Source: Saussurea involucrata
Lineage: Eukaryota > Streptophyta > Magnoliopsida > Asterales > Asteraceae
Direction of reading: 5' to 3'
Assembly (NCBI GenBank): GCA_033807775.1
Contig: CM066324.1
Coordinates: 132,795,501 to 132,859,500 of the forward strand
Length of the DNA stretch: 64,000 nucleotides
Under the pieces are notes generated by a model. It was given only the letters and a program-made list of their open reading frames with translations, had not been told where the DNA came from and ran no database searches. Below, piece after piece: positions 21,966 to 33,448 of this stretch. The translations under genes were made by a program, and so were the position numbers. Within the stretch, counting starts at the first letter, position 1; each line of letters begins with the position of its first letter.

Positions 21966-23849
21966 ATGGCTCAACAAACCTTTTTGTTTTCAAAACCTCC
22001 TATTATAGATACTGAAAAGTTTGGCATTTGGGCCGAGCTATTTGAATGTCACGTTCGTGGCAAAAATCAAAAAATTTGGGATATTATAGAAAATGGGAAT
22101 TTTAATCCTACTATTATAAAAAATAATGTTATTGTTGATAAACCTGTTAAAGACTTGACTCCTGCTGAAGAATCTCATTTTTGTTTAAATTTTGAGGCTA
22201 AAAATATATTATATGCTGCTTTAACTTCCGATGAAATAGAAAGAGTATATACCTGTAAATCTGCCAATCAAATCTGGCAAAGCTTGAGTGACACTCATCG
22301 TGGAAATACTCAAGTTAAAAGCTCTAAAATAAACATTCTTGTTCATGATTATGAACTATTTGAAATGTCAAAAGATGAGTCAATCGACTCAATGTTTAAA
22401 CGTTTTAACCTCATCATGACTACTTTGAAGGGATTAGGTCGCACTTATCCTAACGAAGACTATGTAAGGAAAATTCTTCGAGCACTTCCTTCGGAGTGGA
22501 TGGCAAAAATCACATCCTTGGAAGACTCCCGAGATCTCGCAACTATGAAGCTCGATGATCTCATCGGCAATCTTAAAGTGCACGAAATCGCACTAAAAAG
22601 AAATCAAGTCCGGGAGCAAGTCAAAAAGAAATCCATCGCTCTCAAGGTCGTTGCCTCAAAAGAAAAGGAAGAGGAGGAAGATGCAAGTTCATCCGATGAT
22701 GAACCCGAAAATCTTGACGGTTTAGTCAAGTTGGTAAGAAAACTTTCTAAACTTCTTTCTAACAAAAAGTTTGCCAATATTGATAGGTTTCAAGAAAATG
22801 AAGACTACCGTCGTGGTAGTAAAAACCAAAGTCGCAACGTCCATAAAAGTGAAGACAAATATGACGAATCTAGCGACGATGAAAATACCAATAAAGGCTT
22901 TTGCTATGTGTGTGGCGACAAGGATCACTATGCAAGTGTGTGTCCAAAACGAGCAAAACAAATCAACACACCAAAAGCTCTCGTTGGAGGCACGTGGAGC
23001 GCAAACGAAGACAAGAATATTTGTCTCATGGCCGACCGTGATGATGAGGTATCTACATCATGTTTTCATGACAATAATTATGATAGTAATTATAGTGATA
23101 ATTATTATAGTGACGATGAAAATAATCTTGACGAATTATATAAATCATTTCATGCTATGGCCGCTCTCGCAAATAAATATAAAGATGAAATTTCTAATTT
23201 AAAAGAAACCGTATCTGTATATAAAAAGGAAATAGATGACGGTAAACAAAAATCTGCTTATGATTTAGATGTTATCACTAAATTAGAAAATAAATTAAGT
23301 GAAAAAGATGTTTGTAAATCTTGTGTTATTTTAAATGATAAAATTGCATGCTTAAGTGAAAATAAAAAGGAAAGTGTTGCATGTACAAAATGCGAGTCTC
23401 TTGAAAATGAAATTGCATGTTTAAATGCTAAATGCAAATCGCATGAGAAAAATGACTTATTAGCAAATGCTTTTAATAGTAGCAATGATAAAGTGCTTAA
23501 AATGCTAAATATATCAAATCGTATAAATTGCCGAAAAGGCATTGGTTCAAATACGTGTATTGAAAAATGTGATTGTATGCCAATTAAAAAGGTTTTTGAA
23601 AAACCTAAATTTGTTGTTAAAAATAAAACGCAAAAACCCCCATATATGTCAAAAATGAAAAATGTGAATTATGGGAGGAAACCGTATGCTCGTATGTATA
23701 ATGGTAATTTTTCTAGACCTAATGCGAATATAAATGCTTCATTTTATGTGTATGATAAATACGATCGTAAAATAAAAATGGTTAGAAAATGGATTCCGAA
23801 AGGAATGTTTAATGTTGACAATCCGGGTGGAATGCGTTTATGGTTTTAA
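21966..23849 (+). CDS. Retrotransposon Gag polyprotein (Copia type)
   Basis: 627 residues, intact. The first 200 residues form the Copia gag domain (Trp at KFGIWAELFECHVRG, then YPNEDYVRKILRALPSEW). Around residues 318-331 lies a CCHC zinc knuckle, CYVCGDKDHYASVC, for RNA binding. Residues 390-480 are charged and coiled-coil-like, with repeated Cys pairs. The C-terminus (KMVRKWIPKGMFNVDN...) resembles the linker that in related Copia elements precedes the protease, but a stop follows and no DSG protease motif is found. The start is the first ATG, 52 bases after the primer site. Its product would package element RNA into virus-like particles using enzymes supplied in trans. The frame is undamaged, which agrees with the recent insertion. 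Confidence 0.9.
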   Translation: MAQQTFLFSKPPIIDTEKFGIWAELFECHVRGKNQKIWDIIENGNFNPTIIKNNVIVDKPVKDLTPAEESHFCLNFEAKNILYAALTSDEIERVYTCKSANQIWQSLSDTHRGNTQVKSSKINILVHDYELFEMSKDESIDSMFKRFNLIMTTLKGLGRTYPNEDYVRKILRALPSEWMAKITSLEDSRDLATMKLDDLIGNLKVHEIALKRNQVREQVKKKSIALKVVASKEKEEEEDASSSDDEPENLDGLVKLVRKLSKLLSNKKFANIDRFQENEDYRRGSKNQSRNVHKSEDKYDESSDDENTNKGFCYVCGDKDHYASVCPKRAKQINTPKALVGGTWSANEDKNICLMADRDDEVSTSCFHDNNYDSNYSDNYYSDDENNLDELYKSFHAMAALANKYKDEISNLKETVSVYKKEIDDGKQKSAYDLDVITKLENKLSEKDVCKSCVILNDKIACLSENKKESVACTKCESLENEIACLNAKCKSHEKNDLLANAFNSSNDKVLKMLNISNRINCRKGIGSNTCIEKCDCMPIKKVFEKPKFVVKNKTQKPPYMSKMKNVNYGRKPYARMYNGNFSRPNANINASFYVYDKYDRKIKMVRKWIPKGMFNVDNPGGMRLWF

Positions 23850-23988
23850 GCCATTTATATGGCTTTGTATGTTTGTCGTGTTTGTTTTATGTCGACAACA
23901 TATTTTTTTGCAGTTTATGTTTTATACTAACTGTTAAAAGGACCCATAAGAAAAGGGTACCACGAAATATTTTCTTTGCCTTTTGTAG

Positions 23989-24219
23989 GTGTTTCCTGGC
24001 GAGGATATAATACGTGTTTCCTGGCGAGGATATAATACGTGTTTCCTGGCGAGGATATAATACGTGGTTTCCTGCCGAGGTTATAATACGTGGTTACCTG
24101 CCGAGGTTATAATACGTGGTTTCCTGCCGAGGTTATAATACGTGGTTACCTGCCGAGGTTATAATACGTGGTTACCTGCCGAGGTTATAATACGTGGTTA
24201 CCTGACAAGGTCATAATAC
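23989..24219 (+). repeat. 25/26-bp tandem array, nine copies
   Basis: Unit GTGGTTACCTGCCGAGGTTATAATAC with two sub-types: the first three copies (GTGTTTCCTGGCGAGGATATAATAC) are 25 bp, the next six 26 bp. It lies between gag and the polypurine tracts, where pol is missing. Confidence 0.95.
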
Positions 24220-24579
24220 GTGGTGATTTTTTTTTAATCACATAAAATTAACCGAATATTGAAGCCTTAAGATCCGTTTTGGTGCAAGTGTTTCGTATTG
24301 GTTTGTATATCTTTGTCTCTATTGCTTTTTGCATTTTATTTTATCCCTCAAATTTTATAAAATCAAATTGATATCGTTATTAATTTGAGGGGGAGCTTTT
24401 TAGCTCTATTTACCCATGAGTTTATGCTGCCTCAAATATATGCATATTTTGAGGGGGAGCATCTCTCGAGGGGAAGCATACCGTCTTTCTTGACCCTTTT
24501 TGTTTCGACAAACGGGGGAGAGAAACCGCTTATGCTCTTGTTTAGCGGTTGTGTTTGTCATCATCAAAAAGGGGGAGAT
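24220..24579 (+). promoter_or_regulatory. 3' non-coding region with several polypurine tracts
   Basis: G-rich tracts GAGGGGGAGC (24388, 24450), CGAGGGGAAGC (24468) and CGGGGGAGAG (24513) precede the functional-position tract AAAAAGGGGGAGA at 24566-24578, directly before the 3' LTR. Multiple such tracts are known near the 3' end of some Copia lineages. Confidence 0.8.
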
Positions 24580-25731
24580 TGTTGGTGCAAGTGTACCACA
24601 TCTCTATATATTTATATATATTTATTTTGATGATTACAAACACAACGCATTATTGTTTATCTAACAATTTAATCCAAGTGTGCAGTTGTTGAAGAACACG
24701 AAGATTTAATCTGAAGGGTTCAAGACGGAAGTGTTTACGTCGTCATTATTGTTTATAACTAATAATGATAAACACCCTAAAATAATATACCACTTGGATA
24801 TTTCTAAAAACCCATAAATTAACTTTAATAAAGGTTTTAAGAAGATCAGCAAGATTTGGTTGCTGGCCTGGAAAGTTTCATTCCTGACGGCGGTATACCG
24901 TGGGGAATACCCGGTATACCGCGAGTACACTTTTGGCGGTATACCGCGGGTGTACAGCCGGTATACCGCGGGTACTATTTCCTGCCAACTTTGCATGTAG
25001 CCGTTTGGTGTGTCAGCGTACTTATCTGACGGCGGTATACCGCGTGCCTTTTGGCGGTATACCTCGGCTGCACATGACCGTTGGAGCTTCTTGGTATATA
25101 TGAAGCATGCTGTTGATGAAGACAACAAAGACCTCAGACAACAACCAACAACAACAAGCTGCAACCTCTCTCAGCTCTCTCACTCTCACTTAATTAATAT
25201 ATATTTTATAAAACCTTTTTTATAAAATATCCAAGTGTGAGATATTATACAAGAGTGATTACCCATTGTGAGTTATACTCCTCTTGTAAGTATTTGAATA
25301 ACGGGTGTGTGATCCTGTTTATCTCATAGCAGAGGCTTGAGAAACTATTACAATACCTTTGTACTTGGTTTGTATTTCTACCGTAAAGAATACATTTATT
25401 GGATCGTGTCGAGAAGTGTCTCGGCTGCTGGTTTATCACAGTTGGTGGTAAATCAGTAAATCTCTGTGTCAAGTATCTCTATCCCTTATCTCTTTATTTA
25501 TTCCGCTGTGCTTTATTATATTTATTTATATAAACTGCTTTGCATTTATATTTATTTATATAATCTCTGTGCATTTTAATTATATCTGTTTATATAATTG
25601 TTGTGTATTTACTATTTGTATACTCTGATTTATTTATACTGTTTCTGTACTGTATTTATTTATAAAAGAATTTTTGAAAGTAAAAGATTTTAAATACAAC
25701 CTTACCCCCCCCCCCCCTAGGTTGTCCAACA
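24580..25731 (+). repeat. 3' LTR
   Basis: 1152 bp, apparently identical to the 5' LTR, ending CCAACA before the target duplication TAATC. Confidence 0.92.
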
Positions 25732-25736
25732 TAATC

Positions 25737-26355
25737 CATGTAAAATTACCAAAATAACATGCTTAGATTAGAGTGTATAGTACCTTCTTTATGTAGGGGC
25801 AGAAGAGTCATAAACAAAATATCAAAGATTTTAGAAAAATACATAAATCAAGAAAATTCCTACAAAGAATCCTGATCCAAGAGCTTGCCACGCCATTGTC
25901 TATGGTTTTTATTTTTATATATATAAAAGATTAGCTGGTCCATGTGGTTTTTTGGTCTAAAGTAAAAGGACTAAAATGTCCTCGTGTGCAAGTCACATAG
26001 GGACTCTAACGGAGGCAACTTAACGTTGTTAGTCCTCAAGAATCAAAACCGAGCACTTTTACATACCACGAGATTTTTCTTGCAATAAAAATTTTCTAAG
26101 AACCAAAAATGAGAAAAACAACATACCACAGGGACCAAGAATGCAGTTTACTCATTTTATTATTATCTAAAATTGTATAGAAAGTTTTTATATATGGGAG
26201 TAAAAAGTTTTTTTATAAAAGGTTTGTTTTATACCAACATGCTATTGCATTAGCTTTTTAGTAAAAAAACTAGTTGAAAAAAGGTTTTGCATTGGATAAA
26301 TGATTTTAAAGTTAGTGAAAATCTATGTGCTATAAATAAAATGTCATTAAATGAC
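25737..26355. other. Intergenic; decayed repeat remnant
   Basis: At 25937-26158 words GGTCCATGTGGTTTTTTGGTC and ACCACAGGGACCAAGAATGCAG are inverted, resembling the TIRs of the element at 57411-58249 (AATTTTGGTCCCTGTG). No gene seen. Confidence 0.35.
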
Positions 26356-26358
26356 TTA

Positions 26359-27166
26359 GGGGGTGTTTGGGAGTGCTTATATTTTTTACGTATTTGCTTA
26401 TAGTTTCTCCCCATCGCAAATAAGCTATTTGGAGTGTTTGGATAGAAAAAATCAAAAGTGCTTATTTGTTTCTCCTCACCACAAATAAGTTGTTTTTGAT
26501 AAGTCATTCCATACCTACTTATTTACTTCTCCTTATTTCCTTATCTATCTAAATTACCTTTTTACCCTCAATTTTTAACAAATATTTTTTAAAAGCTGTT
26601 TTTCCTCACCACATAAGCAAATAAGCATAAGTTAAAAATATAAGCACTCCCAAACACCCAAGGTTCTAAATGGCGTGAGGCGAGGCGTGGCGTGGCGGCG
26701 AGGTCAAGCCTCAAGCCTTACGAGTTACGGCGAGGCCATGGCGTTTTCTAAGGCGTGGCTTAAGGCGGCAAATATGTATATAATATACGTATATATGGGT
26801 GTGTGTCTTTATGTCAGTGTTTTGAAAAATAGTGATTTAGTTATTAATAATTTAACTTCATAGAAAACGATAAACAAAAGAAATTCTAATAGATACTAAC
26901 GGGAAAATTCGAATCAAATTTCCAAGTACGTAGATTTGAAAAATCAAAAAATACGCAAACTTGTAATGCCGTAACGCGCCATGGCGGCATAACGCGCCAT
27001 GGCGAGCCATGCCATAACGCGCCATGGCGGGCCATGGCGAGCCATGGCGCGCCATAACGAGCTCCACGCCTTATCTCGGCGCCAAGGGGTAAAACGTGGC
27101 GGCAAGGCGGCGCCTCGACGCCATGGCGCGCCATGGCGCGTTTTTTAGAACATTGCAAACACCCCC
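26359..27166. mobile_element. Tourist/PIF-Harbinger-type MITE, TSD TTA
   Basis: GGGGGTGTTTGGGAGTGCTTAT and ATAAGCACTCCCAAACACCCCC are perfect inverted ends with TTA on both sides (26356-26358, 27167-27169). Its right terminal repeat is split by a hAT MITE at 26659-27155. Confidence 0.85.
26659..27155. mobile_element. hAT MITE (GCGCCATGGC-rich), TSD CAAACACC
   Basis: Ends CAAGGTTCTAAA and TTTAGAACATTG; perfect 8-bp duplication CAAACACC at 26651-26658 and 27156-27163. The body is rich in GCGCCATGGCG palindromes; antisense reading frames over it are low-complexity and rejected. Confidence 0.85.
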
Positions 27167-27169
27167 TTA

Positions 27170-29284
27170 TGCATTATGTATGTTCTTTAGGTTACTGTAT
27201 ACATTGTTTATATTTGATAGGACTTTTATGAAACAAACAAGGTAAGAGTAAAATAAAGTGAAAAATACGTGTTTTATCTTCGTCACATTTTCATGTAAAA
27301 TAAAGTAAACAAAGGATAACGAGGGTAAAACCCTCAAACCCTTCTCCATTTCTCATTTTCACGTATTGGAGGCTAGAGATGAAGAATTGAAGATTGGAAG
27401 TTTTTTGGTGCTTCTTCATTGGACGCTTGGGAGAGAGACATTTTCAATGACAAAACTCCATCTTCTTCAAGGTAAGCATATTCTTTCTTCGGCTTCTATG
27501 GATTTTAGTAGGTTTAATAGTTTGGAATGTTGGGGTTTTCATTCTTGCAAAATGGGTTGGAACTTTGATTCCCTCATTTTTGGGGTTTAAAACTAAGCTT
27601 TGGGAATAAAGTTGAATAGAATACTGATATATATTGTTGTTAGATGCATACTTTACTGGTCTCTAAATATAGAGGCATAATTCATTGACCTTCATTTTTT
27701 TGTGTTTTAGTGGTGAGTTGGAAATGAAAACACCTATATTTTAGTGTTTTTAGTGGTGGGTTAAAGATGGTCTTAAAAAATAATGAATGAAACGAATGAA
27801 TGAAATATGATAAATGAAGTTCAACATTCCAATTCCATCGGGCTTCTTACTGCTGCTTCTTGCTCTTAAAAAGGACTGTAGTTATTTAGTTTCTTTCGCG
27901 ACCCCCAAACTCCCCTAAAGGGGGGTTTCGTCTGTTCCTGGCTCGCATAATGTCTAGGTCCTAACAAACAACAAAGAGGGAGATGCGGCGGGGGAAGGAA
28001 AAGGCTTTCGGAAATCTAGATGACTCGGACACATAGATGTCTAAGCCCTTCAATACTTCTTCCATGCTTCTTCGTGAACTTGGATCTCTCCATACGACTC
28101 CAAGTACTATTCCTCATGGTGTTCGAGTTCCATGGTTTGCGATTTCGATTTCCATGATTTGCTATTACGATTTATCATCTGTGTATTCGTCTCAGCAGTT
28201 GATTTTGATTTCTCATATGGGTATTCGTGTCATCTAGTTGGATTTCGATTTCTCATCTAGTTCGATTTCGATTTCTGTGTATTCATCTTGGCAATTGCAT
28301 TCCATGTACAACAATATCACAAACATGATTATTTTGATGGCCAAAACTGTACAACCAATTGATTTCAAACGAGTTTAAATGGGGACTGATAAATGGGGAC
28401 TGAGGAAGAAACACGTTTAGTAGATAAAAAGAAATGCCAAGAACAAGAAGCAGACATTGAGACTGAATCATAATTATTGTGTTAAGATATTTTTAGCAAC
28501 AAAATTATTTTATAAATATTATAGATAAAAGTATGTAAATATATTTTGGTTGATTTGTATCACTTATAAGAAACAACATTTAAGGGCAATCTGGTCATTT
28601 TAACAGTTTCGTTCTGTCCTGTCCGATTTACCAAACGCATGACAGATAAATAGTCCAATCTTGTTTTAGTCGTACCAAACGTAGGACACACAATTAGTCC
28701 AGTCCAGTCTGCGTACCAAACGCTACCTAATATTTTATCGATATAAATAAATGCATGTTTATACAATTTTTATACATTAATTTATACGAAACATATAAAT
28801 GATAGAATTTGAATTGGTGTGATCCTAACAAGTTTAGAATAGTTATGAAAAAACTTGAAAATTAGTTTTTTGATCGTTAAAGTTTTTAAGTTGTTATGTT
28901 AGTGTTTAATGTAGGATGACTTAAAACGATAAATCAAACAATGCTAATTGTTTTGAAAAATACGTTGGTATTAGATAGAGAATGGGTCAAATAAATCAGT
29001 TTTTTAATTAAACTGTTTGGAATTTAACATATGAATTAAGACGATGTTATCAAAATCAGATTGTAGGATGCAATTAAAATAAATTGAGTTTATATGTTTG
29101 TTAATTTTTGGTCTCGGTAATCACCAAACTTGTTGACGATGGTGGTGTCTTTAAATTTGGTTTGTTAATGAAAAACAGTGTGAATTTTATAAATGGAAGT
29201 GTGTATATTTAAAATTCATAAAATATTAGTTATGATAGAGATAAATTCATTGATCAGTTTTTTATCGATAAAATATTAGGTAGC
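27170..29284. other. Intergenic; contains a TIR right-end fragment
   Basis: No gene recognised. At 28577-28737 lies a right half of the TIR family seen at 3324-8578 (GTCCAGTCTGCGTACCAAACGCTACC). A GATTTCGATTTC-rich stretch at 28135-28275 is a local imperfect repeat. Confidence 0.4.
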
Positions 29285-29473
29285 GTTTAATTATGATAGA
29301 GATATTCTCTTGATATAGTTTAGAATAATCTCTTATTATTGTTATCTTTTCCATATTTTTTGTACACTCTTGTATTATTTATACTCAATGAATTATCACC
29401 AAATTGTGGTGAAAATTGTCAAACCCTACATGCTATCATCCTAAACCCATTGTCGTCGTCTCCCTCTTTCCCT

Positions 29474-30348
29474 ATGGCTGTCGACGACACCTCTGATTCC
29501 CCTCTCCTTCTCTCAACTCTTCTTCACATGCTTACCATCAAGCTTTCTTCATCTAACTATCTCCTATGCCGCAACCAAATCATCCCTATTATTTCTTATA
29601 AGAAAATGACCGATTACATTGATGGTTCAATTTCCCCGCCTCCACCGACCATTACTGTTGATGATAAATCTTCTCCCAACCCTGCGTTTTCTTCATGGCA
29701 GGAAAATGATCAACGCGTTCTCATTCTTCTTCGGTCCTCTCTGTCTGAGGAAGCCATGGTCGAAACCCTCGGCCTACACACCGCCCGTGGTGTATGGTGT
29801 GCCTTGGAGAGCGCTTACAGCCACGATTCTGTTGAGCGAATGCAAAACCTTCGTGATTCTTTACGTCAACTTCACAAAGGCACCATGACAGTCTCTGATT
29901 ATGGCCGTCAATTCAAATCCCTTTGCGACCAACTTACCGAGATTGGACAGCCTGTTAATGATCTCGATAAAACACACTGGTTCTTGTGTGGGCTTGGTCC
30001 CTCCTTTGAAACATTCTCCACTGCCCAACGCGTGGTTAAACTGCGTCCTTCATTCCGCGATCTCCTATCTCAAGCCAAAGGACATGAGTTGTTCCTTAAA
30101 TCGATGCATGGATCAACAGTTCCACAAGCCACCTTTGTTGGTCACCAAAACCGTAGCTTCGGTCATTCCTCCAATTGTGGTTCTTATTCTGGCGGGCGTG
30201 GTCGTAACAGTCGCAGTGGTTTTTCGGGAGGCCGTGGCCTCCGACCACCTCATTGTCAGTTATGCTGAAAGAATGGTCATTATGCCAGTCAATGTCTGGA
30301 TTTTGCCTCTTTTGCCACTCGGACTCCGTCTCTTGATGCCAATCTTGC
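29474..30348 (+). pseudogene. Copia gag pseudogene
   Basis: The frame from MAVDDTSDSPLLLS runs through SNYLLCRNQ, SSWQENDQRVLILLRSSL and KGTMTVSDYGRQFKSLCDQL, typical of the Copia gag (UBN2-type) domain. It stops within the zinc knuckle (HCQLC, stop, then KNGHYASQC in the same frame), so the CCHC box is broken. The 3' part is cut by the solo LTR inserted at 30349. Confidence 0.85.
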
Positions 30349-30561
30349 TGTAACACACGTAATTTTCGGAGAGGTCCAATGTCGAACCAGTGTGGAAACC
30401 GATCTTTAAGAAAATTATGAAAAATAAGATTTTGGGGTCAAAACTTATATTTTATGGTCTTGTTGGATGAGGAATTCGAATACGAGTCCAACGGTCCTTT
30501 CCGGAGCGAAAACGGAGCTAAAACGAGGAAGTTATGGCCAAAACGAGTTTCAGTACACCTT

Positions 30562-30774
30562 GAGCTATTGTGACCTGGCGATAGTGACACTGTCACAATA
30601 GCCGTGTCACTATAGCCGAAGGGAAGGGGTTGAGCTATTGTGCCCCGGCGATAGTGACACTGTCACAATAGCCGTGTCACTATAGCCGAAGTTGTACCGC
30701 GAGTGGGAAGGGTTTGAGCTATTGTGCCCTGGCGATAGTGACATTGTCACAATAGCCGTGTCACTATAGCCGAC
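30562..30774 (+). repeat. Three-copy repeat of GAGCTATTGTG units with nested palindromes
   Basis: Units begin GAGCTATTGTG at 30562, 30633 and 30717 and contain GATAGTGACACTGTCACAAT, which is an inverted repeat around GTGACA/TGTCAC, then GTGTCACTATAGCCG. Unit length 71-84 bp. Confidence 0.85.
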
Positions 30775-31286
30775 GGGTTCCAAGGTGTTTTAAACCCTTT
30801 TCTTCTTCTTTTTCCCCATTTCACTCTTCTCTCTTAACTCTTTCAAACTCTCTCATTTCTCTCTCTAAAAATCGTCTCTCTCTCTCTAGAAACCCTAAAA
30901 CTCCTCCCCTCTCCTCTTCATCTCCTCTACCCAAAATAACCCATTTCCACCATTGTTGAACACTTGGGAGTTTGAAGCTTTTTGGGAGTCTAGGAGCTCT
31001 CTTTCGGAAGAATCAAGTGATTGAGGTAATTTCTAGTTAGATTGTTGTTGTCTTTTACTTTCTCTTCCTTATTGAAGTGTTTTGGGTGATATTGGTGGTA
31101 TTTGGTTAAGAAAATCTCCTAATCTCATCACCTATGAAGTTAGGGTTTTGATAATTTGGGTTTGGGTTATAAAATGTTGGAGGGTGATTTCTTATGGTTA
31201 GATAAGAATATTCATGGTTGGAAACTTATAAATCTAGGTTTTGGAAGTTTTGGCTTGAGGATGCAAACTTCATCAAAGGAGCTTAC

Positions 31287-31689
31287 TAGGCATGGCAACG
31301 GGGCGGGTATGGGGCGGGGACCCCCATCCCCGGCCCCGGCCCCGGTTTGTAATACCCTCCCCCGGCCCCGGCCCCGGCCCCGCCCCGGTTTGTGATACCC
31401 TCCCCCGGCCCCGGTCAAACCCCGGTCAACCCCCCTAAACCGTTAATAACTAATAAAATATATAATTTTTTTAATATATATATGGATATATTTAATAAAA
31501 ATATACATTTTTTTAATATATATATACCGGGTCCGGGGCGGGTCGGGGACCCCCATCCCCGGCCCCGTCCCCGGTTTTCTTAAATGGGGAATCCCCGGCC
31601 CCGGTACCCGGTTTGGCGGGGAATCCCCGGCCCCGGTCGGGGCGGGTGGACCGGGTTTCGGGGCGGGGCGGGGCAATTTGCCATGTCTA
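31287..31689. mobile_element. hAT MITE (GGGGCGGG-rich), TSD GAGCTTAC
   Basis: Ends TAGGCATGGCAA and TTGCCATGTCTA, with a perfect 8-bp duplication GAGCTTAC at 31279-31286 and 31690-31697. The body is extremely GC-rich (CCCCGGCCCCGG runs) around an AT-rich centre. Pro/Arg-rich reading frames across it are rejected as genes. Confidence 0.9.
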
Positions 31690-33448
31690 GAGCTTACGTT
31701 GGAGAAACTCTAGATTTAGCTAAATCTAGCAAGGTGAGTTCAAGTTACTTTACGAAAACTTTGTACATGCCAAAATGGGTATTTTACAAATAATTGTGTA
31801 TTTTACTTGAAAATGTTTATGGTTGAGTTATTTGGATAGTTTAACTCTTTTTGAAATGTTTATCTTCATAAATGTGTGAAACACTCATATTTGGGGCTTT
31901 TGGATGTTTGGATGGTTAGGAACCATATTTTGTCTTTAAAAGATTAATTGCTCAAAATGAGGTTTATTTAATGGTTTAATCATGATAGCGTATTTGATTT
32001 TAACAAATCATTTGGAAAATGCACTTTTAAGTGTTATGTGTTATTTTGAGAATTATAAGGGTGTGTGTCATTTGGGAAAACCCTTTTTGTTTAACCGTAT
32101 TGAGTTTTGGGGATATTTGTCCGGTTTTAAAATGGCTCAATGTGGAGTCTTATTTATGGTTTGCATTTATTGCAACTTGATGCATTTTATTGCTCATCAT
32201 TGTTATTTACACGCTTGGGTACTTCTGTCATTTCGGGTTGAACATGTTTTGTAGACCGTGTTGCATTGGATCCATAGGCAAGTGAGTCAGTCTTTATTTA
32301 ATGGTCTATCTCTTTGTGCACAAGGAGTGGACTATGGGTACGCATGGTTATATGCGTAGGCCGTGGGGGCCACTAGCGAGTATGAAATAAGGTCGCCTGT
32401 AAGTCCTTGAGGTGTAACTCTACGGGGTATGCAATAAAGGCAATCTATTTATGGTTTGAGGTTGTGATGTCTATATGGCATGGGAACTAAGACCGGGGCT
32501 TGAGGTGTAACTCGTCTAGACTGGATACGCAATGGGACCCCCTGTATGTCCTTGAGCATAACTCTGCGGGGTATGCAACATTAGGCAAGTTATTTTTGGT
32601 CTGATGATGTCTTTATGACATGGAAGTAATGGCCGGGGCTTGCGTAATCCAGTAACATCCTAAGTGACTTAACTTTGTGTGCCCGTCACTCTCGATGGAA
32701 TCGGGTCTCCCCCGTCACCGAAAGGTGTTGTTTTTGGGTATATGTTTTTATCCATATTTTTCGATGACGCATTTTATTTATATGAAATGTTCTCATGGTT
32801 ATTGGCAGAGTTCTATGCTTCATACTTATTGGATGTTCTGGAATATTGGAGTTTTGTCCACGTTTGTATTTCTTGGGTTATTTACGTCCAATTACGTTTT
32901 GAGTGGGTTGGGTTTGGAATTCATTTTAGAAAACGCTTTATACATTTTGGGAACTTTTCTTCTAGATTTTGGGTGCGTTGGAAAATGAGTCATTTATGCT
33001 CGTTTGGGAAACCTTTTGGAAATGATAGACTTTGTCGTGAACTTTCATTTAAAAGATTTAAATCATGACTATAACTACTACCTTCCGATCTATGATTTTA
33101 TATAGTCATGATAAAATGCTTGAACTCACTAGGCGTAAACCTAACCCTTTTTATTTGTCAGCATGTGCAACAGGCTCAGGTTGGGGTAGCTCTAGCTACA
33201 TTGTGAAGTGGCGAGTGCTAGTAGTGTGCACGTGAGGTGACTTGAGTAGTGAAGACTTCCACACTTATTTGGAATTAGCAAATTGTGTTATGTTAAGTAG
33301 CACCCGTTTAAGTGACTTTATTGTGGGAATTATAACGTTTTAAATCCTGAGTTATTTTGAGGAATGAATTGTGGAGACGATTTAATGTATTTAGTTATTT
33401 TGTCGAAATTTTTAATTAGTTGCTCTTTCCAAATTTTAGGGTGTTACA

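Larger units (their letters stand above)
20748..25731 (+). mobile_element. Complete gag-only LTR retrotransposon (TR-GAG type, Copia-like gag)
   Basis: Two direct LTRs of 1152 bp start TGTTGG and end CCAACA. They are flanked by a perfect 5-bp duplication TAATC (20743-20747 and 25732-25736). The primer-binding site TGGTATCAGAGC and a polypurine tract are in place. The 2.7-kb interior encodes gag only: no protease, integrase, reverse transcriptase or RNase H. The LTRs look identical by eye, including a 13-C run and every reading frame inside them, so insertion must be very recent. The enzymes must have come from another element. Small frames in the LTRs (152, 75, 71, 67 residues) are not proposed as genes. 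Confidence 0.92.
30349..33448 (+). mobile_element. Solo LTR of 3.1 kb (probably Ty3/gypsy), TSD CTTGC
   Basis: Starts TGTAACAC and ends GTGTTACA, flanked by a perfect 5-bp duplication CTTGC (30344-30348, 33449-33453). No gag/pol frame is present and no second LTR exists, so it is best read as a solo LTR left by unequal recombination. It contains a hAT MITE (31287-31689), a three-copy repeat (30562-30774) and a diverged internal duplication at about 32330-32650 (TCCTTGAG...GCGGGGTATGCAA). Confidence 0.8.

Noticed and set aside
23989..24219. CRISPR-like regular repeats
   Set aside because: Units are contiguous without spacers, in a plant retrotransposon; it is a simple tandem array.
26858..27158. 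Minus-strand frames with MARHGxPW repeats
   Set aside because: Translated GCGCCATGGC palindromes of a hAT MITE.
31156..31793. Pro/Arg-rich frames on both strands
   Set aside because: Low-complexity readings of the GGGGCCGGGG-rich hAT MITE.
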